Assembly: GCA_017311185.1 (NCBI GenBank)
Contig: JAESUZ010001519.1
Coordinates: 982,733-1,046,732 of the forward strand
Direction of reading: 5' to 3'
From: Proteles cristata cristata
Taxonomy: Eukaryota > Chordata > Mammalia > Carnivora > Hyaenidae
Length of the DNA stretch: 64,000 nucleotides
Part shown: one piece after another, positions 12,047 through 22,048 of the stretch
Layout of the letters: every line of letters starts with the position of its first letter
Position numbering within the stretch: position 1 is the first letter of the stretch
Notes under the pieces: generated by a model
What the model saw: the letters and a program-made list of their open reading frames with translations, nothing else
Database searches by the model: none
Told to the model about the DNA's origin: nothing
Position numbers and translations under genes: made by a program

Positions 12047-12264
12047 TTTTTTTTTTTAATGTTTTTATTTATTTCTAGGAGAGAGAGAGAGAGAGTGTGA
12101 GCAGGGGAGGGTCAAAAAGAGAGGGAGTCACAGACTGAAACAGGCTCCAGGCTCTGAGCCGGCAGTCAGCACAGAGCCCGACGCGGGGCTTGAACCCACA
12201 AACCGTGAGATCATGACCTAAGCAAAAGTCGGATGCTTAACTGACTAAGCCACCCAGACGCCCC
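12047..12264 (-). mobile_element. Felid tRNA SINE A of a same-site pair in L1
   Basis: Reversed tail (tttatttatttctaggagag) through reversed head (ccacccagacgcccc). Flanked by L1-derived copies of attataccatgcatattttc at 12027-12046 and 12265-12284. Confidence 0.95.
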
Positions 12265-12284
12265 AATATACCATGCATATATTC

Positions 12285-12507
12285 TTTTAATATTTTTATT
12301 TATTTCTAGGAGAGAGAGAGAGAGAGAGAGAGACAGCATAAGCAGGGGAGGGTCAGAGAGAGAGGGAGACACAGACTCTGAAACAGGCTCCAGGCTCCGA
12401 GCTGGCAGTCAGCACAGAGCCCGTCTCGGGGCTCGAACCCAAGAACCGCGAGATCATGACCTAAGTGAAAGTCGGATGCTTAACTGACTAAGCCACCCAG
12501 GCGCCCC
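12285..12507 (-). mobile_element. Felid tRNA SINE B of a same-site pair in L1
   Basis: Same orientation as the neighbour to its left but with several base differences (for example cataagcag and ccgtctcgg). It is followed by a third copy of the target, aatataccatgcatattttc, at 12508-12527. Confidence 0.95.
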
Positions 12508-13171
12508 AATATACCATGCATATTTTCAAACCACAATGCTATGAAACTTGAAATCAACAACAAGAAAAAATGTGAAAAGATAACAAATACTTAGAAGCTA
12601 AAATCCATCCTACCAAAGAATGAATGGGCTAATCAAGAAGTTAAAGAGGAAATTAAAAAGTACATGGAAGCCAATGAAAATGATAACACAGCCCAAAACC
12701 TCTGGGACACAGCAAAGGTGGTCATAAGAGGTAAGTATATAGCAATCCAGGTATTCCTAAAGAAGGAAGAAAGGTATACAAGCTAACCTTAAACCTTAAA
12801 GAGCTAGAGGAAGAACAGCAAATAAAACCCAAAACCAGCAGAAAAAGGAATGATAAAAATCAGAGCAGAAATCAATGCTCAAAATCAAAAAACAGAACAG
12901 ATCAATGAAACCAGGAGCTGGTTCTTTGAAAAAAAAATAACAAAACTGATAAACCCCTAACCAGTTTGATCAAAAAGAAAAAGGAAAGGACCCAAATACA
13001 TAAAATCAAGAAGGAAAGAAGAGAGATTAAAACCAATGGAGTACAAATGCAAACAATAGTAAGAGAATATTATAAGCAATTATATGCCAATAATATGGGC
13101 AATCTGGAAGCAATAGACAAATTCTTATAACATATAAACTACCAAAACTGAAACAGGAAGAAACAGAAACT

Positions 13172-13369
13172 TTGAATAGACCCATATCCAGTAAAGAAAT
13201 TGAATTAGTAATCAAAGTCTCCCCAAGAAACAAGAGTCCAAGGCCAGATGGCTTTCCAGAGGAATTCTACAAAACTCTTAAAGAAGAGTTAACATGTATT
13301 CTTTTTAGCTGTTCCGAAAAATGGAAATGGAAGGAAAACTACCAAACTCATTCTATGAAGCCAGCGTAA
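13172..13369 (+). pseudogene. L1 ORF2 reverse-transcriptase N-terminal fragment
   Basis: The fragment encodes [13 protein letters not shown] followed by a [20 protein letters not shown] stretch, the conserved start of the L1 RT domain (normally SPGPDGF). Similarity continues in other frames to about 13490 and then stops at the internal deletion, so the catalytic aspartates are absent. Confidence 0.85.
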
Positions 13370-13751
13370 CCTTGATTCCAAAACCAGACAAAGACCCCAC
13401 TAAAAAGGTCCCCACTATGGACCAATTTCCCTGATGAACATGGATGAAAAAATCCTCAACAAGATACTAGCCAACTGGATCCAACAATACATTAAAAGAA
13501 TTAGAAGAACAAATTTAGAAGATTAGAAGAATATTATTAAAATGTTGATAGTACCCAAAGCAATCTATACATTCAATGCAATCTCTATCAAAACAACACA
13601 AGCCTTCTTCACAGAGCTAGAACAAACAATCCTAAAATTTGTATAGAAGCAGAAAAGACCCCAAATATCCAAAGCAATCCTGACAAAGAAAACCAAAGGT
13701 GGAGGAATCACAATCCCAGACTTGAAGCTGTATTAAAAAGCTGTAATCATC

Positions 13752-14123
13752 ATGACAGTATGGTACTGGCACAAAACCAGACACTCAGATCAGTGGAACA
13801 AAATAGAAAACCCAGAAATGGACCCACAAACATATGGCCAACTAATCTTTCACAAAACGGGAAAGAAAATCCAGTGGAATAAAGACAGTCTCTTCAGCAA
13901 ATGGTGCTGGATAAACTGGACAGTGACATGCAGAAAAATGAACCTGGACCACTTTCTTACACCAGACACAGAAATAAACTCAAAATGGATGAAAGACCTA
14001 AATGTAAGACAGGAAGCCATCAAAATCCTAGAGGAGAAAGCAGGCAAAAACCTCTGTGACCTTGGCCACAGTAACTTTTACTCAACACATCTCCAGAGGA
14101 AAGGGAAACCAAAGCAAAAATGA
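13752..14123 (+). pseudogene. L1 ORF2 C-terminal region, first fragment
   Basis: This is a 123-codon frame with the L1 ORF2 signatures WYWHKTRHSDQWNKIENPE, KDSLFSKWCWINW and LDHFLTPDTEINSKW. It lies after the RT-core deletion. A frameshift near 14120 moves the reading to the next fragment. Confidence 0.85.
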
Positions 14124-14361
14124 CTACTGGGACCTCATCAAAATAAAAAGCTTCTACACAGCGAAGGGAACAATCAGCAAAACGAAAAGGTAATTAATGG
14201 AATGGGAGGTTTTGCAAATGACATATCAGATAAAGGGTTAGTATCCAAACTCTATAAGGAACTCACCAAACTCCACACCCGAAAAACAAACAATCCAGTG
14301 AAGAAATGGCAAAAGGCATGAATAGACACTTTTCCAAAGAAGACATTCAGATGACAAACAA

Positions 14362-14844
14362 ATGAAAAAATGTTCAGCATCACTCATCAAGGAAATACGA
14401 ATTAAATCCACAATGAGATACCACCTCACATCAGTCAGAATGGCTAAAATTAACAACTCAGGCAACAAGAGATGTTGGCCAGGGTGCAGAGAAAGAGAAT
14501 CTCTTTTGCACTGCTGGTGGGAATGCAAACTGGTACAGCCATTCGGGAAAACAGTATGGAGGTTCTTCAAAAAATTAAAAATAGAACTACTCTACGACCC
14601 AGCAATTGCACTACTAGGTATTTATCCAAGGGATACATGTGTGCTGTTTCAAACGGACACATGTATCCCAATGTTCATAGCAAGCCTATTGGCAATAGCC
14701 AAAGTATGGGAAGACCCCAAATGTCCATCAACGGATGAATGGATAAAGATGTGGTATATGTGTGTATATATATATATATGTGTGTGTGTGTGTATATATA
14801 TATATACATACAATGGAGTATTACTCGACAATCAAAAAGAATGA
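14362..14844 (+). pseudogene. L1 ORF2 cysteine-rich C-terminal end
   Basis: This is a 160-codon frame, the longest in the window. It carries the conserved L1 C-terminal block with [20 protein letters not shown] and DPAIALLGIYPRDT motifs, including the cysteine/histidine cluster. The end is distorted by an expanded TA/TG microsatellite, and the true ORF2 end is cut off by the SINE at 14851. Confidence 0.88.
14756..14810. repeat. Compound (TG)n/(TA)n microsatellite inside L1
   Basis: Alternating tgtgta, (ta)n, (tg)n and again (ta)n runs replace a short segment near the end of L1 ORF2. It probably grew by slippage after insertion and is likely length-variable. Confidence 0.85.
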
Positions 14845-14850
14845 AATCTT

Positions 14851-15075
14851 GGGGCGCCTGGGTGGCTTAGTCGGTTAAGCATCCAACTTTTGCTCAGGTC
14901 ATGATCTCACGGTTCGTGGGTTCGAGCCCCGCGTCGGGCTCTGTGCTGACTGCCAGCTCAGAGCCTGGAGCCTGTTTCAGTCTGTGACTCCCTCTCTCTC
15001 TGACCCTCCCCTGCTCACGCTGTCTCTCTCTCTCCTAGAAATGAATAAAACATTAAAAAAAAAAAGTTTTTAAAA
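14851..15075 (+). mobile_element. Young-subfamily felid tRNA SINE in L1
   Basis: Near-consensus copy. Perfect 17-bp duplication aaaaagaatgaaatctt at 14834-14850 and 15076-15092. It inserted into the L1 ORF2 3' end. Confidence 0.97.
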
Positions 15076-15447
15076 AAAAAGAATGAAATCTTGCCATTCA
15101 CAATTACATGGATGGAACTGGAGGGTATTATACTAAGTGAAATAAGTCAGAGAAAGACAAATATGATATGACTTCACCCATATGAGGACATTAAGATACA
15201 AAACATGAACATAAGGGAAGCAAAAGTAATATAAAAACAGGGAGGGGGAAAAACATGAGAGTCTTTCAAATATAGTGAACAAACAGAGGGTTGCTAGAGG
15301 GCTTATAGGAGGGGGGTGGGCTAAATGGGTGAGGGGCATTAAGGAATCTACTCCTGAAATCATTGTTGCGCTATATGCTAACCAACTTGGATATAAATTT
15401 AAAAAGAAAAAGTAAAAGAAAGAAATAAAAAGAAAATATCTGGCACA

Positions 15448-16486
15448 TTAGAGGGCTGAATAAATGATAATTATGATAATCATTTTTATTCTTTGTACTA
15501 TTAGCTCTAATAATTCATGACAGTTACCTTCAGTTGAATAAGCAGAGGAAGGTAAAAAGAGGGTAGTTCAGTTTCTAATTTACCACTGCTCTTATGCAGT
15601 CAGTTTTTCTTTTTTCTTTTTTTAAATTAAATCTACATCCCACTGGACTTGACAAACATGCAAACCTCTAAACTTCACAGTGATATTGATCTTGGGAAGT
15701 CTTCAAGGGAAATGCTGAACAAAAAAGAACAATCTAGAAGACCCAAAGTAACTGAGATAACAAGAATTTTTGTTGAATAACAACACCCTACCTTTTGATG
15801 GTGCTGTTCGGTTTTCCAAGCACACACTCAACCATGCAATGCTGAATTTCAGCCCACGGAAGCCCTATGAGGCCGGTCTGCCCGCCTCCATTCAGAGGAA
15901 TGAAAGAAGGCTCATGACAGAGGTCTGGATTCCCCTACCAAGCAACACCCGGGAGGGGAACCAGGGTCAGAACTCCAATGTTCTCACTCCTGGACTCTCC
16001 ATTAAACAGCCCTTTATGAAGCGTTGACCTCCATTATCTAGCCAGTAAAAATTAAATAAACTTCTGAGCATTTGCCAATGGTACCAAAAGATGTATTGCT
16101 TCCAGCAGGATTTATAATTGGGAAAACAATCCCATGAGGCGCACAGGGATCACTTCACTGCTCCATGTGGCATTCCTAACCTCTTTCTTGAAGGAAACTA
16201 CCCAACAGGACTCAATCCTTTCACCTCTTTTCTTTGAGCATGGAGCTATAAAGAAATAACGGAAGAACAAAGAATTCTGGAGAAAAATTTGAAGGTAAAA
16301 ATTTAATAATATAGGAAATTCTTTCTAAAGAAAGTGTTCTCTTTCTTCTTCTGTCTTTCTCCTAAGGTAAACCCTTTAATTCTCCCCTTTCTTGTAATAT
16401 TCATGAAATAAAGAAACGGAAAGGAGAAGGAAAAAAGGCTTACAGAAAGGGGAGGAAAGAAAGTATAATGTGTCAATTTACCTGGG
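15448..16486. other. Unique DNA after the L1
   Basis: An 85-codon frame at 15770-16027 has no known motif. No other feature. Confidence 0.55.
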
Positions 16487-16500
16487 CCTATTTTCTTTTT

Positions 16501-16698
16501 TTTTTTTTTAAGTTTATTTATGTTGAGAAGGAGCACACGCAAGCCAGGGAGGGGCAGAGTGAGGGAGAGAAAGAATTCCAAGCAGGTTCCACACTGTCAG
16601 CATGGAGCCTGACGTGGGGCTTTGAACTCATGAGATCATGACTTGAGCAGAAATCCAGAGTCAGACGCTTAACTGACTAAGCCACCCAGGTCCCCCCT
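16501..16698 (-). mobile_element. Older felid-type tRNA SINE
   Basis: Tail taagtttatttatgttgaga and reversed head gccacccaggtccccc. Duplication cctattttctttt (from 16487) versus cctacattttctttt (from 16699). Confidence 0.92.
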
Positions 16699-16715
16699 CC
16701 TACATTTTCTTTTTT

Positions 16716-17357
16716 AATCAAGCATAAATTCAAGAAGTGGTGTGTTTTCACAACGGTAGCATAACTTGTTGAAAGTGACTATTTCCATCATGCTACTTAC
16801 AGAATGTCTTCTTATATCTAATCTAAGAGAAGATTTAAGTGTGTTCCCCATATATTTCTCTCCAAGTCATCGTATACAGAATAAACTATCATTACTTTAA
16901 AAATGTTGAATTACCTTTTTTGTTATATTACTCTTTCTGAGTTTGACTTTATCTTTTCTTGTCTACACAATGTCTATCTTCCTGTTTTAAATCCCCTCAC
17001 CAAGATATAACCCTAGTTATAACAATAAGAATCTCCCTTATTTGACAAATTTCACAAAGACCTAACAGGCAAAAAAAATATTTCTCTTTTATATTTGAAT
17101 ACATCAGGAATTGATGTCTTTCAGTGATCCATTCTGGGGGAAAATACCACACACATTATTTATAGGGAGTTGGGTGTTATCACTTTGGCATAAAAGTCAC
17201 CCAACTGAGAAATTGGTTCTTGATTATCTTAGTTTCTTCAACTATTAATTCAGTTCATTACAAGAAAATACCCCACTTCTAAAATATCTAGCATCTGCAT
17301 ATACTTTTTCTTTTGAGGCTTGAAAGATATAAAAGTAATCAAACTGCTTTGAATTTT
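16716..17357. other. AT-rich unique DNA
   Basis: Nothing recognised. Confidence 0.6.
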
Positions 17358-17375
17358 AAGAAAAAAAGAAAGGAA

Positions 17376-17600
17376 GGGTGCCTGGGTGGCTTAGTCGGTT
17401 AAGCATCCGACTTTCGCTTAGGTCATGATCTCGCGGTTCGTGGGTTCGAGCCCCACATCGGGCTCTGTGCTGACTGCCAGCTCAGAGCCTGGAGCCTGTT
17501 TCAGTCTGAGACTTCCTCTCTCTCTGACCCTCCCCTGCTCACGCTGTCTCTCTCTCTCTCTCTCTTAGAAATATATAAAACATTAAAAAAAATTTTAAAA
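17376..17600 (+). mobile_element. Young-subfamily felid tRNA SINE
   Basis: Head gggtgcctgggtggcttagt and young body. An A-rich duplication aagaaaaaaagaaaggaa precedes it and a near copy follows from about 17601. Confidence 0.95.
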
Positions 17601-17817
17601 AAAGAAAAAAGAAAGGAAAAGGAAGGAAACTGTCAGTGAATTCTGATAGTGAAGGTAATTACTCACAAAGTATAACTGCAAAAGGGCATGAAGATGGGTC
17701 TTGAATGGTCTTATAGCGCTCCACGGACACATACATTGCTGAGAACGTCTCAGGATGTGATTGGATATGTGGGTATTTGACACAAATTTGCCTTTAACAC
17801 TGACCCAGAAATAATTT

Positions 17818-18027
17818 TTTAATGTTTTATTCATTTCTGAGAGAGAGACAGCATGAGCAGGGGAGGGTCAGAGAGAGAGAGAGAGGGAGACACAGAATCT
17901 GAAGCAAGCTCCAGGCCCTGAGCTAGCTGTCAGCACAGAGCCTGACGCGGGGCTCAAACCCAAGAACCACGAGATCATGACCTGAGCCAAAGTCAGATGC
18001 TTAGCCGACTGAGCCACCCCGGTGCCC
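17818..18027 (-). mobile_element. Felid-type tRNA SINE, full length
   Basis: Tail taatgttttattcatttctg and reversed head gccaccccggtgccc. Duplication cccagaaataat (from 17804) and cccagaaatatt (from 18027). Tail-to-tail with the neighbouring copy. Confidence 0.94.
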
Positions 18028-18039
18028 CCAGAAATATTT

Positions 18040-18526
18040 CTATAAAAGACTTTCTGTAAGATCAACTCATCCTTATTTTTAAAACAAAATTTGCTATTAC
18101 AATTTCTCCTTAAGTAATGTGAGTAGAGATAACGCTGGAAATCTTTTCCAAAGAAATGAGATTTCCTTTCATTGTGAAGATGAAAACATTCCCTCTTGGT
18201 GATTGGTGAAGGCGGGGAAGAGATGAGTCACTTGATTGTTTCTTGGCTTTAGATGTGCTTTCCAAATTGGATGACATTCGCAAACACTCAGGATACGAGA
18301 CAAGAACTTCCCCTAAATAGTTCCTAAATGCTAAAATAATATAGATTTTGGAGATTACATTTGGTGTATCCAGTGAAAAGTTGTATGTTAAAGAGGAAAT
18401 ATCATTTAAAACGATTTCTGATTGCTCATAAGAAAAATCAGCTAATAAAACTAGTCCCTAAGAATCCAGCTCAATTTTAGTATTCTCAGCTAGGCGACAT
18501 TGTCATTAAACTGACATTTTGGTTTT
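18040..18526. other. Unique DNA
   Basis: Nothing recognised. Confidence 0.6.
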
Positions 18527-18542
18527 AAAATAAGATAAAAGT

Positions 18543-18753
18543 GGGGCAACTGGGTGGCTCAGTTGGTTAAGCATCCAACTTCGGCTCAAGGCATACTTTT
18601 ACAGCTTTTGAGTTTGAACCCCACTTTGGGCTCTGTGCTGACAGCTCAGAGCCTGGAGCCTGCTTCGGATTCTGGGTCTTCCTTTCTCTCTGCCCCTCCC
18701 CAGCTCATGCTCTGTCTCTCTCCTTCAAAAATAAATAAACATTAAAAAAAATT
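18543..18753 (+). mobile_element. Older felid-type tRNA SINE
   Basis: Head ggggcaactgggtggctcag, then diverged gcatacttttacagct in place of the usual catgatctcacagt. Tail caaaaataaataaac. Confidence 0.92.
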
Positions 18754-19075
18754 AAAGAAGATAGAAAGAAATGCAGTAAAAAGAAATGTATTTCTATAAT
18801 ACAAATAAATGCTAAAGGGGCAGTGGAGAATTACATAAATTTCAAAGAATAAGTGGTGTCAATGTCATTACCTAAGTATAATACTCTAATTTTTTGAGGC
18901 TTGATGGCCTAACATATTGCTGACCTTGGGAAATGTTTCATGGGCACTCAGAAGAATGTGTTTTCTACTGTTATTATGTACGGTGGTCTATATATAGATG
19001 CATATGGGCTCTCAACACTTCTCTGTATGTATGTGAGATTTTAATAACAGTCTTCTTAAAAAGAAGGAAAAAATA

Positions 19076-19294
19076 GAGGCACGTGGGTGGCTCAGTCAGT
19101 TAAATGTCCGACTCTTGATTGGGGCTCAGGTCATAATCTCAGGGTTGGTGAGTTCAAGCCCCACATCGGGCTCCATGCTGACAATGCAGAACCAGCTTGG
19201 GATTCCCTCTCTCCCTGCCTCTCTCTCTGCCCCTCCTTAACTTGCACATATTCATGTACTCTCTCCTTCTCTCCCAAGATAAAACAATAAACTT
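19076..19294 (+). mobile_element. Older felid-type tRNA SINE
   Basis: Head gaggcacgtgggtggctcag and an old-type body (gcagaaccagcttgggattc). Duplication aaaaagaaggaaaaaata (19058-19075) and aaaaagaaggaaaaacta (19296-19313). Confidence 0.94.
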
Positions 19295-19418
19295 GAAAAA
19301 AGAAGGAAAAACTAATACTGGCTTATCAACATTTAAAAAGATCACTAATCTCCTTAATAATCAAAGTGAAAATTCAAACAGCTAGATTCCTACTCTTGGC
19401 TTAAAAATTAGCAAGGTA

Positions 19419-19633
19419 GGGGCGCCTGGCTGGCTCAGTTTGTTAAGCATCCGACTTCAGCTCAGGTCATGATCTTGTCAATCATGGGTTCAAGCCCCAC
19501 GTAAGCCTGTGTGCTGTCAGCTTGGAGCCTGGAGCCTGCTTCAGATTCTGTGTCTCCCTCTCTACCCCTTCCCTACTCATTCTCTGTCTCTCTCTCAAAA
19601 ATAAATACATTAAAATTTTTTCTTTTAATAAAT
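19419..19633 (+). mobile_element. Felid-type tRNA SINE
   Basis: Head ggggcgcctggctggctcag. Duplication aaaattagcaaggta before and aaagattagcatggtt (19634-19649) after. Confidence 0.93.
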
Positions 19634-19649
19634 AAAGATTAGCATGGTT

Positions 19650-20276
19650 TTTTACTTACATTTTTAATGAAATACCCGGTACTATTAGGAGCGCAGCAAA
19701 GCAGTCATACCTCCATACCGCTGGTAGTCGTCTGATAGAACTCGTTCAGAAGCAATCTGATGCATAATAGTTTCATTTGTGGCATGAAAATCTATTACAG
19801 TATTATTTATAGAAGTAAAAATTAGAAATAATCAAAATGTAATTCTTTACAATGATATCTATGAAGAGTTCACAAAAACGTGGAAAAAAGCAATAGTCAT
19901 TAACTACTATTTAAAAAGAAAACAAGGCTATTGGGAAACACACTCACACACGCATAATGCATCGTAACTCAGCAGAGGTTGTGCACACAATGTAGGGGGT
20001 GCCTCTACATTAGAAATGCTCTCCCTGTAATTCACCGTACTGTAGAATAACTATATTACTCCAACAGAATATAATAAAATGTTTAAGTATTTCATTCTGG
20101 TTAACTTGCCTTGTGACAATGTACCTACAGAAGCTGAATGATCTACTCCCTTTTCTTTCTGTGAGGCCTAAACTACATGCTTAGCAAGGTTACCGAGGAG
20201 GTAAAATAGGATCATGGTCCACCTCAGCTTCTGTGTCCTCAAACTCATTCTTCCTTGCATAGAGACTTAGCAAATA
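19650..20276. other. Unique DNA
   Basis: Nothing recognised apart from a short (CA)n near 19940. Confidence 0.6.
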
Positions 20277-20503
20277 GGGGCACCTGGGTGGCTCAGGCGG
20301 TTACGCTTCCGACTTCGGCTCAGGTCATGACCTCACGCCTGGTGAGTTCGAGCCCTGCGTCGGGGTCTGTGCTGACAGCTGGGAGCCTGGAGCCTGCTTC
20401 GGGTTCTGTGTCTCCCTCTCTCTCTGCCCTTCCCCTGCTTGCACTCTGTCTCTCAAAAAACAAATAAACATTAAAAAAATTTTTTTAATGTTTTTATTTA
20501 TTT
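20277..20503 (+). mobile_element. Felid-type tRNA SINE with a snap-back tail
   Basis: Normal head-to-tail copy up to about 20479. A reverse complement of its own tail then follows (tttttttaatgtttttattt at 20480-20503), making a near-palindrome at 20462-20503. No convincing duplication. Confidence 0.88.
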
Positions 20504-21782
20504 CTTTGACAAACATCATATTTAATGGAGGAATGTTAGACGTCGCTTGTTTTTAAATTAGATAAATACTAAGCGACACTAAAAAAATCATGCTGAATAA
20601 AAAAAGTGAAAACCTATATAAAGCTGATACGGACTTTTAACCATATACGTAAATTAAATTTCACACACATGCACGAACATGATTTCATTGTGACACACAC
20701 AACTTGGCCAACATGCCACAGCACGCTGCCATGAAAGGTGTGGAGACTGTGATTCACAAAGATGGAAAGACGAGAGAGAGAAAGAAGGTTCCAGCAGCGT
20801 GAGTGCGGTTAGCATCACCTCAGATCCTCTCCATCTTACCTGCTGGGGGGTTGTGGCCACAAGGCGCTGCCCCTCCTCCTGATGCCGATTCCAGCCACAT
20901 GCGACTGACCAGCCCCCTGCGCCCCAAGACAGCATGATGGCACCCATGTCCCATCCATGACACACAGCCTCAGCTCCAGGCCGGGCACTGCCCTGTTGAT
21001 GCACAAGCCGCACAACGTGTTACAGCACCCAAAACTCGCGCAAGGGTTTAGCACCTCTGCCTTTGGCCAGTAGGGAATGTGAGCTGGCATCGACTCCTTC
21101 CTTTCTTCCCCATGTAGAATGTTCTGAGAAACAACCATTTGCACGGCTTCCTGGATGATATACCCTATGAGAACAAAGAGTCAAATTTCTGCGACGCCTC
21201 CTGCCAGCCCTTCCCCTACCCTGGCTCATTCCGCTTCGTCCCCACTTCTGTCCCAGGAGACTGCATATCCTAATAACATTTTAGCGCAAATGCCTTCTCC
21301 TCAGGCCCTGGTTTCTGGACAACGTGGCTCAGACTGGCAGACAAGCAAAGGGGATTTGTGTGTCTCAGTGTTCATACAAGTATCGACCCCAGAAATGTGA
21401 TTAACTTAACTTCTCCACCTGATGGTCAAGAAAGAAGGAAGAGCTGGTCAAAAGGGAAGCAATTAGGAATGAAACAGAATAAGATAAAAAATATTGGCAG
21501 AACAGATGGCCGATCCAAAACAAATTAAAAACACAAAACAACAAAACACCCCACTAAAATAAATCTTCAGCAAGACAGATAAACAAAAAAAGGAAAGAAA
21601 TTTAAATGTAATGGAAAAAAAATGACAGATTTTTTTTAATTATAAAATATTTTATGCATTATGTGTGCATAAATGAGTTCAGAGAAGATAAATGTATTTT
21701 TGAAGATTTTTTTAATTATGAGAATCAAAAAAAAAAAGGAGGAGACAAGATGAATCAAAGGAAGTATTAAGGAAATTGAAAT
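20504..21782. other. Unique DNA, GC-richer block at 20700-21350
   Basis: Overlapping minus-strand frames (up to 119 codons) reflect the lower stop density of GC-richer DNA. No domain, signal peptide or paired splice sites were found. The rest is AT-rich. Confidence 0.5.
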
Positions 21783-21799
21783 GAAAATAAAAAACTTCT

Positions 21800-22033
21800 G
21801 GGGTGTCTGGGTGGCTCAGTAAGTTAAGCGGCTGAATTCAACTTAGGTCATGATCTCATGGTTTGTGAATTCGAGTTCGAGCCCCATGTCACACTCTGTG
21901 CTGATGGCTCAGAGTGTGGAGCCTTTTTCAGATTCTGTGTCTCTGTGTCTCTCTCTCTCCCTCTGCCCCTCCCCTGCTTGCTCTCTCTCTCTCTTAAAAA
22001 TAAATAATAAACATTAAAAATATATTTTTTAAA
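21800..22033 (+). mobile_element. Felid-type tRNA SINE
   Basis: Head ggggtgtctgggtggctcag. It carries a short duplicated gttcgag motif at the B box (attcgagttcgagcccc). Flanks gaaaataaaaaacttct (21783-21799) and gaaaataaaaacttc (22034-22048). Confidence 0.93.
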
Positions 22034-22048
22034 GAAAATAAAAACTTC

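Larger units (their letters stand above)
11114..15430 (+). mobile_element. 5'-truncated, internally deleted LINE-1 with three nested SINEs
   Basis: The ends are fixed by a perfect 17-bp target-site duplication, agaaaatatctggcaca, at 11097-11113 and 15431-15447. The copy starts near the 3' end of ORF1, continues through the inter-ORF spacer and the ORF2 endonuclease region, and reaches an A-rich tail at about 15405-15430. Near 13490-13540 the reading jumps from the early reverse-transcriptase region (PRPDGF-type motif, [12 protein letters not shown] stretch) straight to the region just before the ORF2 C-terminus ([12 protein letters not shown]). Most of the RT core, including the FADD active-site block, is therefore missing. 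Stops and frameshifts are scattered through the rest. Three SINEs interrupt it (12047-12264, 12285-12507, 14851-15075). The copy cannot mobilise itself. Confidence 0.93.

Noticed and set aside
12027..12527. CRISPR-like pattern of repeats and spacers
   Set aside because: The regular repeats are SINE copies and target-site duplications in a mammalian genome; no CRISPR array is possible from this structure.
20654..21229. Cluster of minus-strand frames that looked exon-like
   Set aside because: Three frames compete over the same DNA and none has paired splice sites or a recognisable family.
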